From NCBI GenBank assembly GCA_001414485.1, contig LLEY01000120.1, positions 1 through 64,000 of the forward strand: a stretch of 64,000 nucleotides of DNA. Direction: 5' to 3'. Positions 45,063 through 57,464 of the stretch are shown piece after piece. The DNA is from Calycina herbarum (taxonomy: Eukaryota > Ascomycota > Leotiomycetes > Helotiales > Pezizellaceae). Both the position numbers and the translations under genes were made by a program. Every line of letters starts with the position of its first letter. The stretch's first letter is position 1. The notes beneath the pieces are model-generated. The model was not told the DNA's origin and did no database searches. It worked only from the letters and a program-made list of their open reading frames with translations.

Positions 45063-46314
45063 ATTTGTGGTTGATAGGCTGTGATAGACGTGATCGTCGT
45101 TTAAGGGTGCTTGTTAGAGCGCCTGTCTTCGTTATTACTTGTTCTTAGATTACCAGTTCAAATAGAGTAGACGTTGGTAATGGTAATGATGTTGAAACCT
45201 TGATTCCGTACATAGACCTTATTCTCATCGGCACCTGCATTGAACTATACTTGTTTTTGAGCAAGTCTTGTATTGTGCTGTTATGGTGGCTTGCTAATTC
45301 ACTATACAGCTAACCCTAGCCCTAGTCTACGACTGAGTAGTAACATGCTACAAATTCCAATTCGCATATTATGAGATGTAGGTTGTCTTATTCACTAATT
45401 ATATTTAGACATACACTAGACTTCGGTGTAAATCGACAACGTAGTCATAAAATATATTGAATTAATCTAATTATACGAAATTTCCTTCTTGATAAGTGAT
45501 TTCTAGGTATATTACATATCTCTAGTACTCTAAAAGAAATTCTGAGAACTTTATTCGATTAAGTCTTTTAATCGAAAGCTTCTCGAACAACCTAATTTTA
45601 TAATTAAAATTGCTGCTCAGGAGTCCAAAATAGTAACATACTTGGTTAATTCTATACTTGGTGAATAAAGTACAGACAAGACTATAAAATACGGAATTTG
45701 GATAATATCTAGAGATCTGTAACACTTTATATTGATGTGGAGAGAAATTTTGACACTGTAGTTCGCACAAACAAGTATACTATTCACTCGTTTTCAAATT
45801 TGACCAATTTTATTTTGTCTATACTCTGTTCAGCTAACTTGAGTATTATTATCAACTTTTTAGAATAATCAAATCAAATAAGTGTTACTCAATGTGAACC
45901 TGTACTCTATACTTATGAAATGCTTGGAACTTTATTTAATTAGCTTAATTAATCCGAATATTTAGGAATAATATAATATAATAGTTGAACTTACTAGACT
46001 CACAGATTTTCAATAATAACATAATTGGCCAATACCATATTTGGGATACCAGAACCCATGCTACTGAAAAGGGACACATCTGTAAGTATCTTGACTTAGC
46101 TCTGTTCTGTCTTGAGGCTGAGGTTGAGGTTCGAGTCACGCTCGACCCTCTCGAGGTCGTTCCTTCCCTCATTTGACCTCGTCATTTCGCGGGCCTCAAT
46201 CTACATTGACTACAGATGGGCCCTGAGGTTGCTCCTTCCTTCTCTCTTGGCTTGGCCCCCTCAACTCGACGCTGCCCTCGACTCTGGAAACAGAGGCAGG
46301 TAGGTAGAGCACAC
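45063..46314. other. Gap; AT-rich 45300-46050
   Basis: No gene. From about 45300 to 46050 the sequence is AT-rich and TpA-rich, resembling other RIP-like blocks but without a recognisable element. From 46090 to 46310 it turns GC-rich with CTCGA/GAGGT motifs, directly next to the truncated HET fragment. Confidence 0.4.
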
Positions 46315-46614
46315 CTAAGAGTCTCGATAGTAGTAAAACATAGAATCCAGAGTCTCGGTAAGTTCGGCTAGATTTGTCTTGTCGATGCAGCAAGTATCGA
46401 TCCAGATATACTCGAATCCAACCGAGGATGCGATCTCGCAGCACTTCCTGACTTTCTTATATCCCTCTGTGTTATGCAAACCGATGGCTCCATTTTGAAA
46501 TTGTTCGAAAGATACCTCTTCAAGTCCCCATCTGTGGGAGAGTATAGCGTAATCAAGAATGTTCTGATTTGAGAAAGACTCCACGAGCATCGTTTTGATG
46601 TTTAGTAACCTCAT
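46315..46614 (-). pseudogene. HET domain fragment (heterokaryon incompatibility)
   Basis: The minus strand from the ATG at 46614 reads MRLLNIKTMLVESF, then YAILSHRWGLEEVSFEQF and KCCEIASSVGFEYIWIDTCC with IDKTNLAELTETLDSMFYYY, ending at a stop (46315-46317). AILSHRWG and the IWIDTCCIDK block are the two hallmark motifs of the HET domain, which triggers cell death after fusion of genetically different hyphae. Only about 100 residues remain; a functional HET domain and its partner region need far more. The break coincides with a change in base composition. Clearly a fragment. Confidence 0.75.
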
Positions 46615-47756
46615 ACTGTGAGGTTTTGAACTGGTCCTCCGTAGGAATAAAGCACGTGTGTATAGAAAGAAAAGATTGAGAAATTTCATGAAGTTCAACT
46701 GTATTCGAATTGACCTTAACTTTTTCAATATGTCGAGCAATATCCTACGCTCGCCTAAAGGTTACCATCCTTGTGAGCTACAACCCGCGAGAGGCGGTTC
46801 AGCTGCAGCTTTGTTTTCAATGCATTTGAGAATCACCCACATAATGCGACCTTTATGCTGAATTGGCATACTAAATGGCGCTGAACCTTGCCTTCAGCTT
46901 GTTTCTGACAGCCACTGCCACGTCACCGGCCATTATACTCTGAAATAATGAACTGAGGTCCTGCAGCCTTGCTTTGTGGTTGCAATTGTCTCAGCTTGTG
47001 TTACCCAAATATTTTCATGGTATTTTTCACCAAATCAACTACCTTGTTGGAAATCGGGATCGGCGGGCTCCCTCTGCTCGCTTAGGTGAGAATAGGACCA
47101 CTAAGATCCGTTTTTTCCGAGGAGGAAGCTCCATCAGCAATCCATTTAGTTATCCAATAATGATTAATTTCAGTAGCAATAGAACGAGCAAGAATGAACA
47201 ATGATAAGTCCATGAAACCAAATGTCACGTTTTATTCCTTCGAAACTAGCGCTGCGATAATCAAGGTAAGAAAATCTGTGTGTTATCCGCATCACCCAAC
47301 AAAACATGCTGGAGAGTTAGCTGGAAGTTACGAGACCCTAAAATCGACAAGATTTTAGATGCGGCGAGTGCTAAAGCCTTCATCAAAACACCCCCCGGGT
47401 ACTGTCCAATTTGACTTCTTCCTTAGACTTGACTGACATTTTCGAAACGAGATAAACGCCAAAATTTGGAAGAGAGTCGCTTTCGTCTGCTGTAAGAACT
47501 TGGTCTCCTGTGGTAGGTAGCGTAGACTGATATTAAAGAGGTGTATCGAAGTTACAACCCGGAGTCAAATGCTTGAGCAAAAACAAATTAAGGAGACAGC
47601 AGCAGGGTCTGGATGGATGAATAGCGAGTTTTCCCGATTTATCTAGGAAGGTACTGTGGGCTCTGTGATTTTGACCGACACGGGAGATGTCAGCAAGTCT
47701 CAACTTATTGGACCCTTGACCAGAAATTAGACTAAGATGTTGCAACAGGTCTCATT
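46615..47756. other. Gap of 1.1 kb, nothing recognised
   Basis: Short ORFs on both strands without motifs and no visible repeats. It separates the HET fragment from the CorA-like relic. Confidence 0.35.
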
Positions 47757-48778
47757 ATGCAGACCCCAGAGGATGACATGCCATTTACCACTCTCTCCAT
47801 GTCTGAGCTTCACACGGAAGGCCGTCATCGAGGATCTGATTGGGTATGGCTTCTCTTTGTAGGGCGAGGAATTGATTTAGTTTCTCTTCTCAGCGAAAGT
47901 TCGTTCCCTTCAGACTATTCACCACTCGTTCCCGATTTCAGGTTTCTCCCAGTTCACATCCTGAAAAAAGAAGTTGTACAAGTGGGAGGTGAGTTGGAGG
48001 AAATGAAGGAAAGTGTTTTGAAGGGAGAGGGTCGTGGGTTATCCAATGAACTAGGGGGACTCAATCAAATCAAAAACCGGCAATTTGAGATTGAAAAGAC
48101 TCATATGAAGCTCCGCGAGAGATAGCTTGCTGGAAAAGGCTTAGCTGAATATCCGGGGAAATGCTTTGGTGAAATCTCGAGATTGCAAGGCAGGGGTGGT
48201 GACAAGGCAAAATATTCCAAGATCCTTCTTGAGAGAGTCGAGAAACAAACTGCATTATCTAATATGCTACAACTGGATATTGACGCAATTCTGTTGCGCA
48301 TACAATAACAACACAGAATGGTACCTTCCCCGGGCCCGAAATATGACAGGATAGTACTTGCTAACTTTATCGTAGAGTGACACGAAGTTGAGTATCATGG
48401 TTCGTTCTTTCCAATCTAAGACAAAGATACGGACTCGTTCTTGATCATCACAGATTGCAGAGGATACACGCCGCGATAGCTCTTCTATGAAAACAGTTGC
48501 TTTTCTTACCTTGATATTCTTACCAGCAACTGCTATGGCAGTAAGTTCTCTGTAAAATGATCGATTCACGGTTCTGATTTCTCACAGTCCATTTTCGGGA
48601 TGTCGATGTTTGATTGGCAGGCTAAAGATGGCGAAATGGTTGTGTCGAGGCATATCTGGATATATACTTGGCCTTCGCAGCTGTGCTGACTCTTGTCGTT
48701 TTGGTTAGTTGGTTTAAGCTGGCTCAGAAAAAGTATGAGAAGAAACTGGGGAATGATATTGAAACTGCAAACATATAA
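47757..48778 (+). pseudogene. CorA-like membrane transporter relic
   Basis: A plus-strand frame from the ATG-like start at 47757 continues past a TAG (48123-48125) through DKAKYSKILLERVEKQTALS and another TAA. A GTACCT..TAG intron with a TGCTAAC branch site follows (about 48321-48374). Next come SDTKLSIMV, a TGA, and SSQIAEDTRRDSSSMKTVAF with LTLIFLPATAMA (first membrane segment). A second intron (GTAAGT..CAG) leads to SIFGMSMFDWQ, and after a frameshift YLAFAAVLTLVVLVSWFKLA (second segment). This is the C-terminal layout of fungal CorA-like proteins, which relate to Mg2+ channels (the GMN motif appears as GMS). Several stops and a shift make it a pseudogene. The transposon end begins 60 bp downstream. 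Confidence 0.6.
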
Positions 48779-48837
48779 ACTCTAACCTGGTAATCATTAT
48801 CCACTATTTGTGGAATTAGCCAATGATACACTGGAGT

Positions 48838-49035
48838 ATTACAGTGAGTTGCGAGTTAAGCTTGAATTTGCCTCTTTTTTTGTAATCCGAGCTTTTTGAG
48901 AAAATTCCTTGATTTCCCCCATTTTTCGGCACTCTTTTACCTATTAATCAATAATAACATATGATATACTATTTATAAGAACAGGAAAGAAGAGGCTTAT
49001 ATCTCCTCTTATACTCTATAAACTTTATAAGACAA
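48838..49035. mobile_element. Transposon end, Tc1/mariner-like remnant (right copy)
   Basis: This is the inverted counterpart of 237-425. The terminus CAGTGAGTTGCGAGTTAAGC starts right after TA at 48839-48840 and the match continues for about 190 bp to roughly 49035, where similarity stops. Here the element body points right, but no interior follows, so it is a solo end or truncated copy. Confidence 0.6.
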
Positions 49036-49049
49036 ACTCTTTTAACTTT

Positions 49050-50794
49050 TCCTTGAGGGATGACTAGGGAACAAGCGAAGGGTCATTTTTAAGTTCCTCC
49101 TTTTCCTTCTCGGTCTGTGCCATCGCTTTTCTTGTTTTCGTGTAAACGTTGTGCAATGCCTCCGCAAGCGTCTCCCTGCGCTCGTCAGACAGAGCATCCT
49201 ATCGTGAAGCTCTGGTGATCTAAGTGGAGGGCAAGCTGCAACTCAGGCGGAATGGCCGCTCTTTCAAAATGGGTTTTGCCTGTGACCTTGCTCGTAGCAA
49301 TCATAGCCTTCAAAGACCGAAGACCATGTCAAAAAGTGGGGATCATGAGCAACCCATCTAAAACGCTTTGATCGATGGAGATACCTTCACCTGTCTTTAG
49401 GTTTGGCTCTCTGTCTTCGAGCAATGCTCGCAGTACCATCGCTCGTGGCAGCAGCAGCAACAACAGCAGAAGCGAATGATTTCCCTGAATCTCTGGCTCC
49501 AAAAATAGTAATATTAAGTGGCTTGGTTTACGAAGCTGCTAAATATTTATGTATCGCATTGAACATTACCCGAAACCCTTCAATCGCGGATCTGTCGAGG
49601 ACAATTAGATTATTAAAGCGGGTAATAGATGCCCAATTTGTAGCAGAGTATGCTCCCTTAATAACAATATTGCACGTAAGCTACACTGGGTCTTCAATGT
49701 TGTAGTGTAGAATGAACCAGTAACGATCATCACTACGGGAAATGCTTTCAGATGAACATCGAGTGTGTTGGGAGCCTCCTCGGGAAGTGTAGTCTTGTTC
49801 ATAATTCAGAAAACAGGTATCTAGGCCAATCCACAACTTCGGTATTCCTAAAGCCTGTTTGTTACTAGACGTCTTGCAGTGATGAAGCCATATGCGATGG
49901 ATTGGTTGAGAGGTGACCTGGGAGGTGATTGTGCTACTTTGGTCGCCAAACCCGCAATGAAAGCTTCAGCGACACCTAGGATGGACCTATGTGGCGCCTG
50001 AAAAATCTTCCCTCCACACCTAGAGGATCAAAAAAACAGGGTCGGCTCATATATTTCCCTGCTATGATGATGGATCACCCCGTCACACCCGAAAAGCACC
50101 ACTAGGTTGGCGCAAGTCGCTAACGTGTCAAGTTTACCCTTAGAACCGAGCTTTTCAACTAAATCCTCGCATGTCTTTTCCCAAAAAGACCATGAGATAG
50201 CTCAGTTCCTTGAGCGCGAAGATCATCTGAACTAATAATAACAATAAGCTTCATAGGGTCTTGCGAGCGACTCATGGCAAAAGGTCCATAGCAAACAGCA
50301 TCCCAAATTTCCCCAGTGCCGAGTAGGCGTGCCATATGGTATATCAGAGTTCCGGGACGACTTTTACAAAAAAAGTCCACCGCATCATTTAGGTTGCTAA
50401 AGCCAAATTCCGCATCTAGAAAATTTGAAACGCTGGTTTTGTCGTATGTCTATACCGGGCCCCGAGGAGGAAACCACACTGGTTTAGTGATGAGTTACTG
50501 TTTTCTTTTAACTTTAAAACTTAGAGGGAGAGTGACTACTTCGCCGAAGACTTCCAATTCGGCAATAGAACTAGAGGATTGCTCCAAGAAACTGTCCTTC
50601 GGGATTTCGAAAGTTGGCTTGTGTACTTGCAGTTTGTGTTCGTTTTTCGAGGTACTCAAAAGGTCTGCAATCAAGGTGGCGCCACCATGGCATCTATGAA
50701 CACCAAACTTTTGTTGACCTCGTGGATCTAGTGATGGATATACGAGTAAATCGACGCTAGTACCACCAGCAACGATAATATGGCTGTTAGCCAT
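49050..50794 (-). pseudogene. Relic of a pfkB-like/ATPase multidomain fungal gene
   Basis: The minus strand from the ATG at 50794 opens MANSHIIVAGGTSVDLLVYP and runs about 99 codons to a TAA. Further pieces in other frames are FFCKSRPGTLIYHMARLLGT with GEIWDAVCYGPFAMS and KLIVIISSDDLRAQGTELS (50380-50159), CFFDPLGVEGRFF (about 50000) and DDRYWFILHYNIEDP (about 49730). Then come NNLIVLDRSAIEGFRVMFNA with PLNITIFGA just before where a GxxGxGKS loop would be expected (about 49500), and LSDERRETLAEALH (about 49180). The order recalls large fungal proteins with a pfkB-like N-terminus and a P-loop ATPase; I base this on memory of the motif order. Many stops and shifts show decay. The role in life is unknown. 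Confidence 0.5.
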
Positions 50795-51943
50795 AGTTAG
50801 AGACGGGAAGCGTCAAGGCTAAAGAGTATGATGCTGCTCCTTTTATCTATCTCGGAATTGTAAGGCTGAGAGATGGTGTCATGTGAGGGTGAGTTGGCCG
50901 GCGAGAATGTTTGGCGGAAGAGCGCCTCTTCCTTACCCTTCCTTATGCATTCTTCTCGCCTCGTAACCGAAGCTCAAGATGCACTGATTCTGTTTCCCGC
51001 CTTGATGACATTTAGTGAAGAAGATTTGTTAGATTAAACGGGTATTTACAGAAGTTCCATTGATTTTTGCAGCCTTCAGGCGCTGAAGTAAGCCTACACT
51101 AGCGCCCAACAGTACCAGGGTCTACGAAGTCATACATCAGGAAATACGACTTCTGCGGGACGATTCGGCACTCTCGCAACTTCGAATGACTACACAACAA
51201 CCACGCTATTGAAACATATATAAGTCGGCATACATATGGAGAAGTCTACTCAAATTCAGCTTGTATTTGTTATATATTTCTCCAATGTCTGTAGACCTTA
51301 GGACTTGCCTTTGGGTGCAGGGCGCAAAATCGCTTCGAGCCCAAAGATCGCCCCACCAGATTTCACTCAAATGAGGTCGCAAAAATAAAAACATAAATAT
51401 CAGTCGGTTCATAAAAAGGTATTTTGGTAACTTACGAAATATTAAAAGTCCAGTCAAGTGTTTGTGACTTTTTCGAGTGTTGAAACCGCAGGTCTGCAGC
51501 GCTAGTGTGCCCCAAAATCATCGGCGCGTTTGGTCGAAACACAAAGATCAAAAGGGTTACAAAAAACCTTACAATTGCTAAAATTCTTCATCTCTTCATC
51601 TCGCTACGTTAAGAGAAACGCTACAGAATCACACAAAATATCTTCATCCCTCAAGTCCTCCCTTCCTCCCTCCCATACTGCAGTTCTCTTCTGAAACGCT
51701 TTCTTGGTGGACCAATTTTGCGTCATTTTACACCAAAGGTATGTTCTCCTTCAAGACTAACCCTTTTGCAAGCACTATCATCTATACTCGACATGCGTAT
51801 CTCCTCGCGTCAACCAACTTACCCCGACCTCAACTATCCCACCTACAATCAAATATAAAAATTACAGACAAAGGAAAAAGAATAACGCCTCTGTATACCC
51901 CCAAAGAGTTGAATTTCCTTCCCAGTCTCTCGCAGGAAAAACC
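50795..51943. other. Gap; 3' side of the Yme1 gene
   Basis: No gene. The stretch from about 51540 to 51943 should include the 3' UTR of the i-AAA protease gene. Nothing else is recognised. Confidence 0.35.
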
Positions 51944-54406
51944 TTACGCAACAGCACCACCCATAGGAGGTTCCTTCCCACCACCCCCTTCAGTACCAGG
52001 GATGGGGGGTAATCCAATAACCGGAACTTTGATGCCCCCACTCGAGATGGTCCTACCTTCGAGCTTTTCCCCCTTGATGACCTTGTAAGCTTCGTCTCTG
52101 TCTAACGTCTCGTAATCAACCAAGGCTTTGGCGAGTAAATCGAGTTCCTTTCGGTGCTCGGTCAAAATTTGTGTAGCACGAGCACGGCCTTCCTCGATGA
52201 TGCGGCGCACTTCCGATTCGACGAGTTCTTTGGTATTAGGTGAGAGGGCCTGGTAGTTGGTGGCGAGGTCGACGTTGCCCAAGAGTGGAGACATACCGCA
52301 TTGTACAACCATACTGTAAGCGACCTGTGTAGCGTTTTGGAGATCCTATAGATTATGAATTAGTACTTGTGCTTAAGAGGTAATAGAGAGAAAGAAAAGA
52401 ACTACTGACGGACGAACAACCACTCGTGACCTTCGAGGTACCATAGATGAGTTCCTCTGCTGCCTTGCCACCTAAGGACACAGCTATACGAGCCTCGTAC
52501 TGGTCCATGCTGGTTGAGTAGGAGTCCATTTCAGGAAGGTGAAAAGTAAGACCCAAGGCCATCCCACGAGGCAGAATAGTGACTTTGTGTAGTGGGTCAG
52601 ATCGAGGTGAAAACATGATAACAAGAGCATGGCCAGCTTCGTGGAAAGCAGTCATTTCCTTCTCCTTGTCTGAAATAACCATGCTTTTCTTTTCAGCTCC
52701 CATCATAACCTTGTCCTTCGCCCATTCAAAATCGATCATCGACACTGCTTGGGCTTTTGCCTTGCTAGCATGGACTGCAGCTTGGTTGATGACATTCTCT
52801 AGCTCAGCACCGGAGAAGCCAGGGGTACCTTGTGCCAAAGTCTCGAGACTAACGTCCTTACCAGTAATAATCTTTTTCATGTGGTGCTTGAGGATTGCAA
52901 TTCTACCGCGGACATCAGGAAGGGAAACCACGACATTTCGGTCAAAGCGACCTGGCCGAGTTAAGGCTTTATCGAGGAGTTCCGGGAAATTTGTCGCTGC
53001 AAGAATGATGACTCCGCTGTTTTGTTCAAATCCATCGAGTTCTGTGAGAAGTTGGTTAAGAGTCTGTCTGTGATAAGAAGCATCTCTGGTGTTTCTCTTT
53101 CCTCCAACTGCGTCAAGTTCGTCAATGAAAACAATAGCAGGTGATTTTCCCTTGGCAGCTGCAAATAATTCACGAACTCGCTTTGCACCTACACCAACGT
53201 AGACTTCGTCGAATTCAGACCCAGACATGAAGAAGAATGGAACGCCAGCTTCACCTGCAACTGCTCGAGCCAAAAGAGTCTTTCCGGTACCAGGAGGACC
53301 AACCAGGAGTACACCCTTCGGAAGTTTGCCACCAAGAGTAGAGAACTTTTCGGGGTTCTTTAAGAATTCCACGAGATCTTGGAGTTCTTCTTTTGCCTCG
53401 TCGCAACCATGGACATCGGAGAATCGAACAGTTTGATTTTCGGATCTTGCTTCACTATCAGATTTTCCAGCGCCGCCAGCCTTTTTGAAGGGTGCAACAG
53501 TTTCGATGAGTAGAGTTATTAGCATCATACAGATGTAAGTGGTCAGACCGAAATACAACATGAGCTTGAACCATTTGAAGACTTGGTGACCAATACTCTC
53601 TTGTACTACGACGTGAAGAGGATCCCCTTTTGCTGCACCAGCACCAGAGCCAGCACCGGAAGATGCAGCTGCTGCAATTCCCACGTTTGCGCCTCGGGAT
53701 TGAGCAGCAACCGCCTGACCGATAGCCTGAAGTTGTGTGGCATTTAGAGAATTGGATTGTCCGGTAAGAGGGGTAGTTGATTTGGATTGGCTGGCAGCTC
53801 CCAATGCTTGATGATAAGCAGCATCACAAGAAGCGTTGGTGGCAAAAGCATTAGTTTCGTATCGTTCCACAATGATGGCATGCATGTTGGCGCGGAGAAG
53901 TGCTTGGTAGAAGGCATTTTGTGCGGTAGCGCTTGTTGGGTTTCTGTTGGCCGTTTCCTCCAAAACCATAAGATTATTGTTGTTGGAACTTCCAAAGAGG
54001 GTTCTTCGCTGTGCCTGGTTGCTTCCCTTCCATGAAATGGGTGCTTGTGACAGAGACCGAATTGTTGACATTTGTCGACATGTGGTTAATATTAAACTTC
54101 TTTTTCCAGCATTTGATGTCCACCTCGAACCTAGGATTCCGTTTTGAGAGGCATTGAGGGAGGCGTGGAAAAGTATATTCGAGTTCGAAGGTGGTGCCAC
54201 TCGGTGGCAAGTTGCGGATTTTGCTTGCGAAGACTGCGGGGGACATTAGCATTCTGTCTTTTAGTGGCATATAAATTCCCAATGAATCGTCTTACCGTCT
54301 GCGAAGACGAAGAGAATAGTCTCGCTGCTTGAACCGTATGCGCCCTCCGAAATAATACTTGTGGCAACTTCTCCGCTCCTCCTCCCACTATCGATCGCGC
54401 CACCAT
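51944..54406 (-). CDS. YME1: Mitochondrial i-AAA protease Yme1 (FtsH family)
   Basis: Exons 54406-54296, 54233-52410 and 52345-51944 join in phase 0 to 778 residues. The first exon encodes a mitochondrial presequence (Arg-rich, with [11 protein letters not shown]). One membrane segment, [20 protein letters not shown], lies near residue 265. The AAA module has Walker A GPPGTGKT (about 350), Walker B FIDELDA and the second-region [19 protein letters not shown]; the zinc-protease site HEAGH is near residue 570 with its remote Asp ligand later. Yme1 forms a hexamer in the inner membrane facing the intermembrane space and degrades misfolded or short-lived proteins. The last intron has a GTCAGT donor, and the protein across the junction (TSGCSS-DLQNAT) fits the family. 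The C-terminus is Gly/Pro-rich. Confidence 0.95.
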
Positions 54407-56033
54407 CGCATTCTATCAAACCATGATTAGTTACTCCTCTTTAACTATTGCTAGAAGATAAAAGATAGAAATGAGAAGCGCATACCGACAAAGTAGAATT
54501 CATGTCGAAAGTTGATGTTGCCGAGTAAGTATCGGACTCTCCACCTCAAGTTGGACGCCCCCAACCAAACACAAACAAGTTAGGCGCAACTGGAGGCCCT
54601 AAGAATATGACAACTTAACCAAAGGGAAGGCAGTAAAAGAATGTATGATCAGGTCCACGAATCCAGCCTGTAAACTTGTCGATGTTGTCGATTCCGGGAC
54701 AACGCAGCAGGAAGTTAAGTCGAGGCTGCCAAAATGCCGTCGGTTGTTCGCGGCCTGAGTACTGAGGCCCAAAGATATTCGGACTTAAGCCGAATCGTGA
54801 GATGTGACGGGAAATTATTTAAGGTTAACTCAACGTTTAAGCTTGATTTAATGTTCAACTTTTACTTACTCGTGGTGAGTCTGGAGCCTCGATTTTCGTA
54901 TACAATATTCTTCCAAAAAGCCTCGCACAATTAGATTGATTATGCGAACCATCTAGAATAATCGCGACTTGGTAGTTCTAATTGTTCCAAGTCTTTTAGC
55001 ACAATTGAACACTTACAACTAACGCATCACGAAGTCACCAATTAAATCCAAAAACATATTACTTTAAAGATATTTTTTCTTATTTGTGTATTTAATATTC
55101 ACCCTAAAACTACAAAGCTATATATATCCACCCGTCCACCCCTTCTCCCATTCAAAAAAGAAAAGATACGTAATGTTACAAAGGTTCCCAAAGACTCCAC
55201 AATACACAACATCCACCATAAAAAAAACCCCCTTCCCAAATGCAGGACTAAAGGCTTGGTTGGAGAACCAAAAAAAAAGAAAAACATACACCGAGTTCAA
55301 TCCCATTCTCATAAACAGGAAAAACTTCGTTATGAAAAAGACGCAACCTCATTAACTACATACAAGACATATTCCTTTCCCCCCCCCCCCAATTTTCTCC
55401 GTTTGCTTTCGACATCAACATTACATAAGATTAGATAGATATATGATAAAAAAGAGAGAGAGAGAGAGATAAAAAACGATTACAAAACTTCGCGAGTCAA
55501 GGTGGTATGTAAACTCCGGCAAAATAAAATATCAAAAAAATAAGACAGAAAGCCGCCCTGGACCCGTGAGGGAGAAAGATAACAAGCTCTGATATAAAGG
55601 AGAGTGTGTGAGGGGATTGATAGAGAGAGATGACTATGTGCGTTTGTGTCGGGAAATTCGTGCGTCGCTTTTGAGAGGGCGTTTCTTTTAGTGGGTATCG
55701 ATATATAATCGTGGAAATATCGTGAAGTGATAATGATGATTTGAGATAGATAGTACATGTCTTTGTTGACGGAATGATGATTTGTTGGTGGATGACTAGT
55801 TGGTGAATAATGCATTTGGGAAGGAAAAAAAATGCTTTTTTCCAGTGATGATAATAAAATATAATATGGTTGGTGAAAAAGTGTGATGGTTCTGTGGAGT
55901 CCCACAATGCTCTCGGGGTATAACGTTGCCAATAATCAAGTACAGGAAATGACGCAGAAGGAAGGGTGTTGAAGGTGTCGAGGCTAGTTGTGTCAGACAT
56001 CGCCGGTAGGACATTATCGTATTATGTAGACAT
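54407..56033. other. Intergenic; 5' side of Yme1 gene, 3' side of C2H2 gene
   Basis: It contains the Yme1 promoter next to 54406 and, towards 56033, a likely long 3' UTR of the C2H2 gene. A poly-C tract of about 12 is at 55379-55390 and a (GA)n microsatellite at 55451-55470. No ORF is convincing. Confidence 0.4.
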
Positions 56034-57464
56034 TCACAGGTTTTCAAGACGCGCGCTGGGCATTTGTAACGAAGGGTCATCGTAGGACTCAATCTTTTGG
56101 GTCCATGGGTTGTGGAACACGTTGGTGTGAGGGAAGGCCTGAACTGCACCAATGACTTCCACTGGGGCTTGATAATTCACATTCTCGTACCATTGACCTT
56201 CCTGTGGAGGTGCGGATTGGAAATGCTCTTGGGGGTGAGCAGACTGAGGAGCGGAGACGGGCATCGGTGCTGGTTGTTGCTGCTGTTGCTGCGGGAGTTG
56301 GTAGTGAATCATCGGCTGTTGTTGCTCGATGGGAGACGAGTTGTGCAGAGCGTAAGTGGCTGCTTGAGCTGAGTGATGCGTGTAATAAGGGTCTTGTGAA
56401 ACCGGACTTGCCCTCGAGGCTGACGAGTAGCTGCTGGGACTGCTTTGTTGGAGAACCTCATGCGACTGTCCTTCCATGGGTTGACGTGGGATGCCATAAG
56501 TTTGGATTGGTGGCGGGTTAGTGTTTAAGGTCGCTACACCAGGGTTGTTTTGCTCAGGAACGTAGTAAGAAGCATGAGCTGGAAGACTTGGGGCTCGATG
56601 CATCATTGGGTTGGGATGCGAGTGTTGTTCTGGTATCGATCCATTGGCGTATTGTGGACCACCCGAGAGACTGTGTCGATGGCTGCCGTAATTTGGTGGC
56701 ATGGGATATTCATTAACTTGGTGGTGTTGTCCAAAGTCGGCGAAGGAATGAGCACGATGGATTTGAGCACCGTGGGGCATCAGTGAGTGGTGAGGGACAC
56801 CCACGGCCTGTGGCCAGTGAACTTGTCCCGAGTGTTGAGGTGTAGAAGGAGATTCTCCCGAGTCGGAATCCGACGTCTCGCCATCTTCCATCTCGGATGA
56901 GTGCACTCCTCGTTGATGTGATCGTCGTTGGTGCTTGACCATCGTTGTTTTGCGGCAAAAACTAGATATGTCAGCATGGGGATTTAGCCTAATGGACAAC
57001 CTCAACTCACCTCTTTAAACAACCTTCGTGGGCGCATTTGTAAGGGCGTTTTCCGGTGTGAATACGACGATGTCTCGCAAGACTCGATGACTATATGAGA
57101 TTAATATCAACTCTTCCTCTAACCTCCAACCTCGACTTTACTCACATCTGAGAACCGCTTTCCACACCCGATGTGCTGGCATTGATGAGGCTTCTCACCC
57201 GTGTGAGTTCGAATGTGTACTGTCAACGCACTTCGCTGAATAAAACTCTTCCCGCATCCTGGAGTCATACATGAGTATGGTCGCTCATTTGTATGAATTC
57301 GATAATGTCTTTGGAGATCTGATTTTCTGTTGAAGCTCTGTGAGGGTGTCAGTGGGGTACTCCAGTATCTTTTTGACAAGAACACAAACCTTGTTACATG
57401 TTTGCCAGTCACACTGAAATGGGCGTGCGTTGGGCTCGTTCTCTACTAATTCCATGACGTCCAT
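56034..57464 (-). CDS. Four-finger C2H2 zinc-finger transcription factor
   Basis: Four exons, 57464-57390, 57337-57146, 57090-57011 and 56961-56034, join in phase to 424 residues, with GTTTGT, GTGAGT and GTGAGT donors. Four C2H2 fingers lie in residues 15-135: [60 protein letters not shown] and [20 protein letters not shown], with the standard TGEKP/TGKRP linkers. The rest is Gln/Pro/His/Ser-rich without a fold, containing short poly-Gln, and could act as an activation region. Each finger boundary is close to an intron. The gene has an unusually long gene-free upstream region (6.5 kb), as for developmental regulators. I recognise the class but no named orthologue. Confidence 0.9.

Noticed and set aside
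46120..46160. tRNA-like GGTTCGAGTC box
   Set aside because: No matching A box or cloverleaf arms nearby; I found no convincing tRNA or rRNA gene anywhere in the window.
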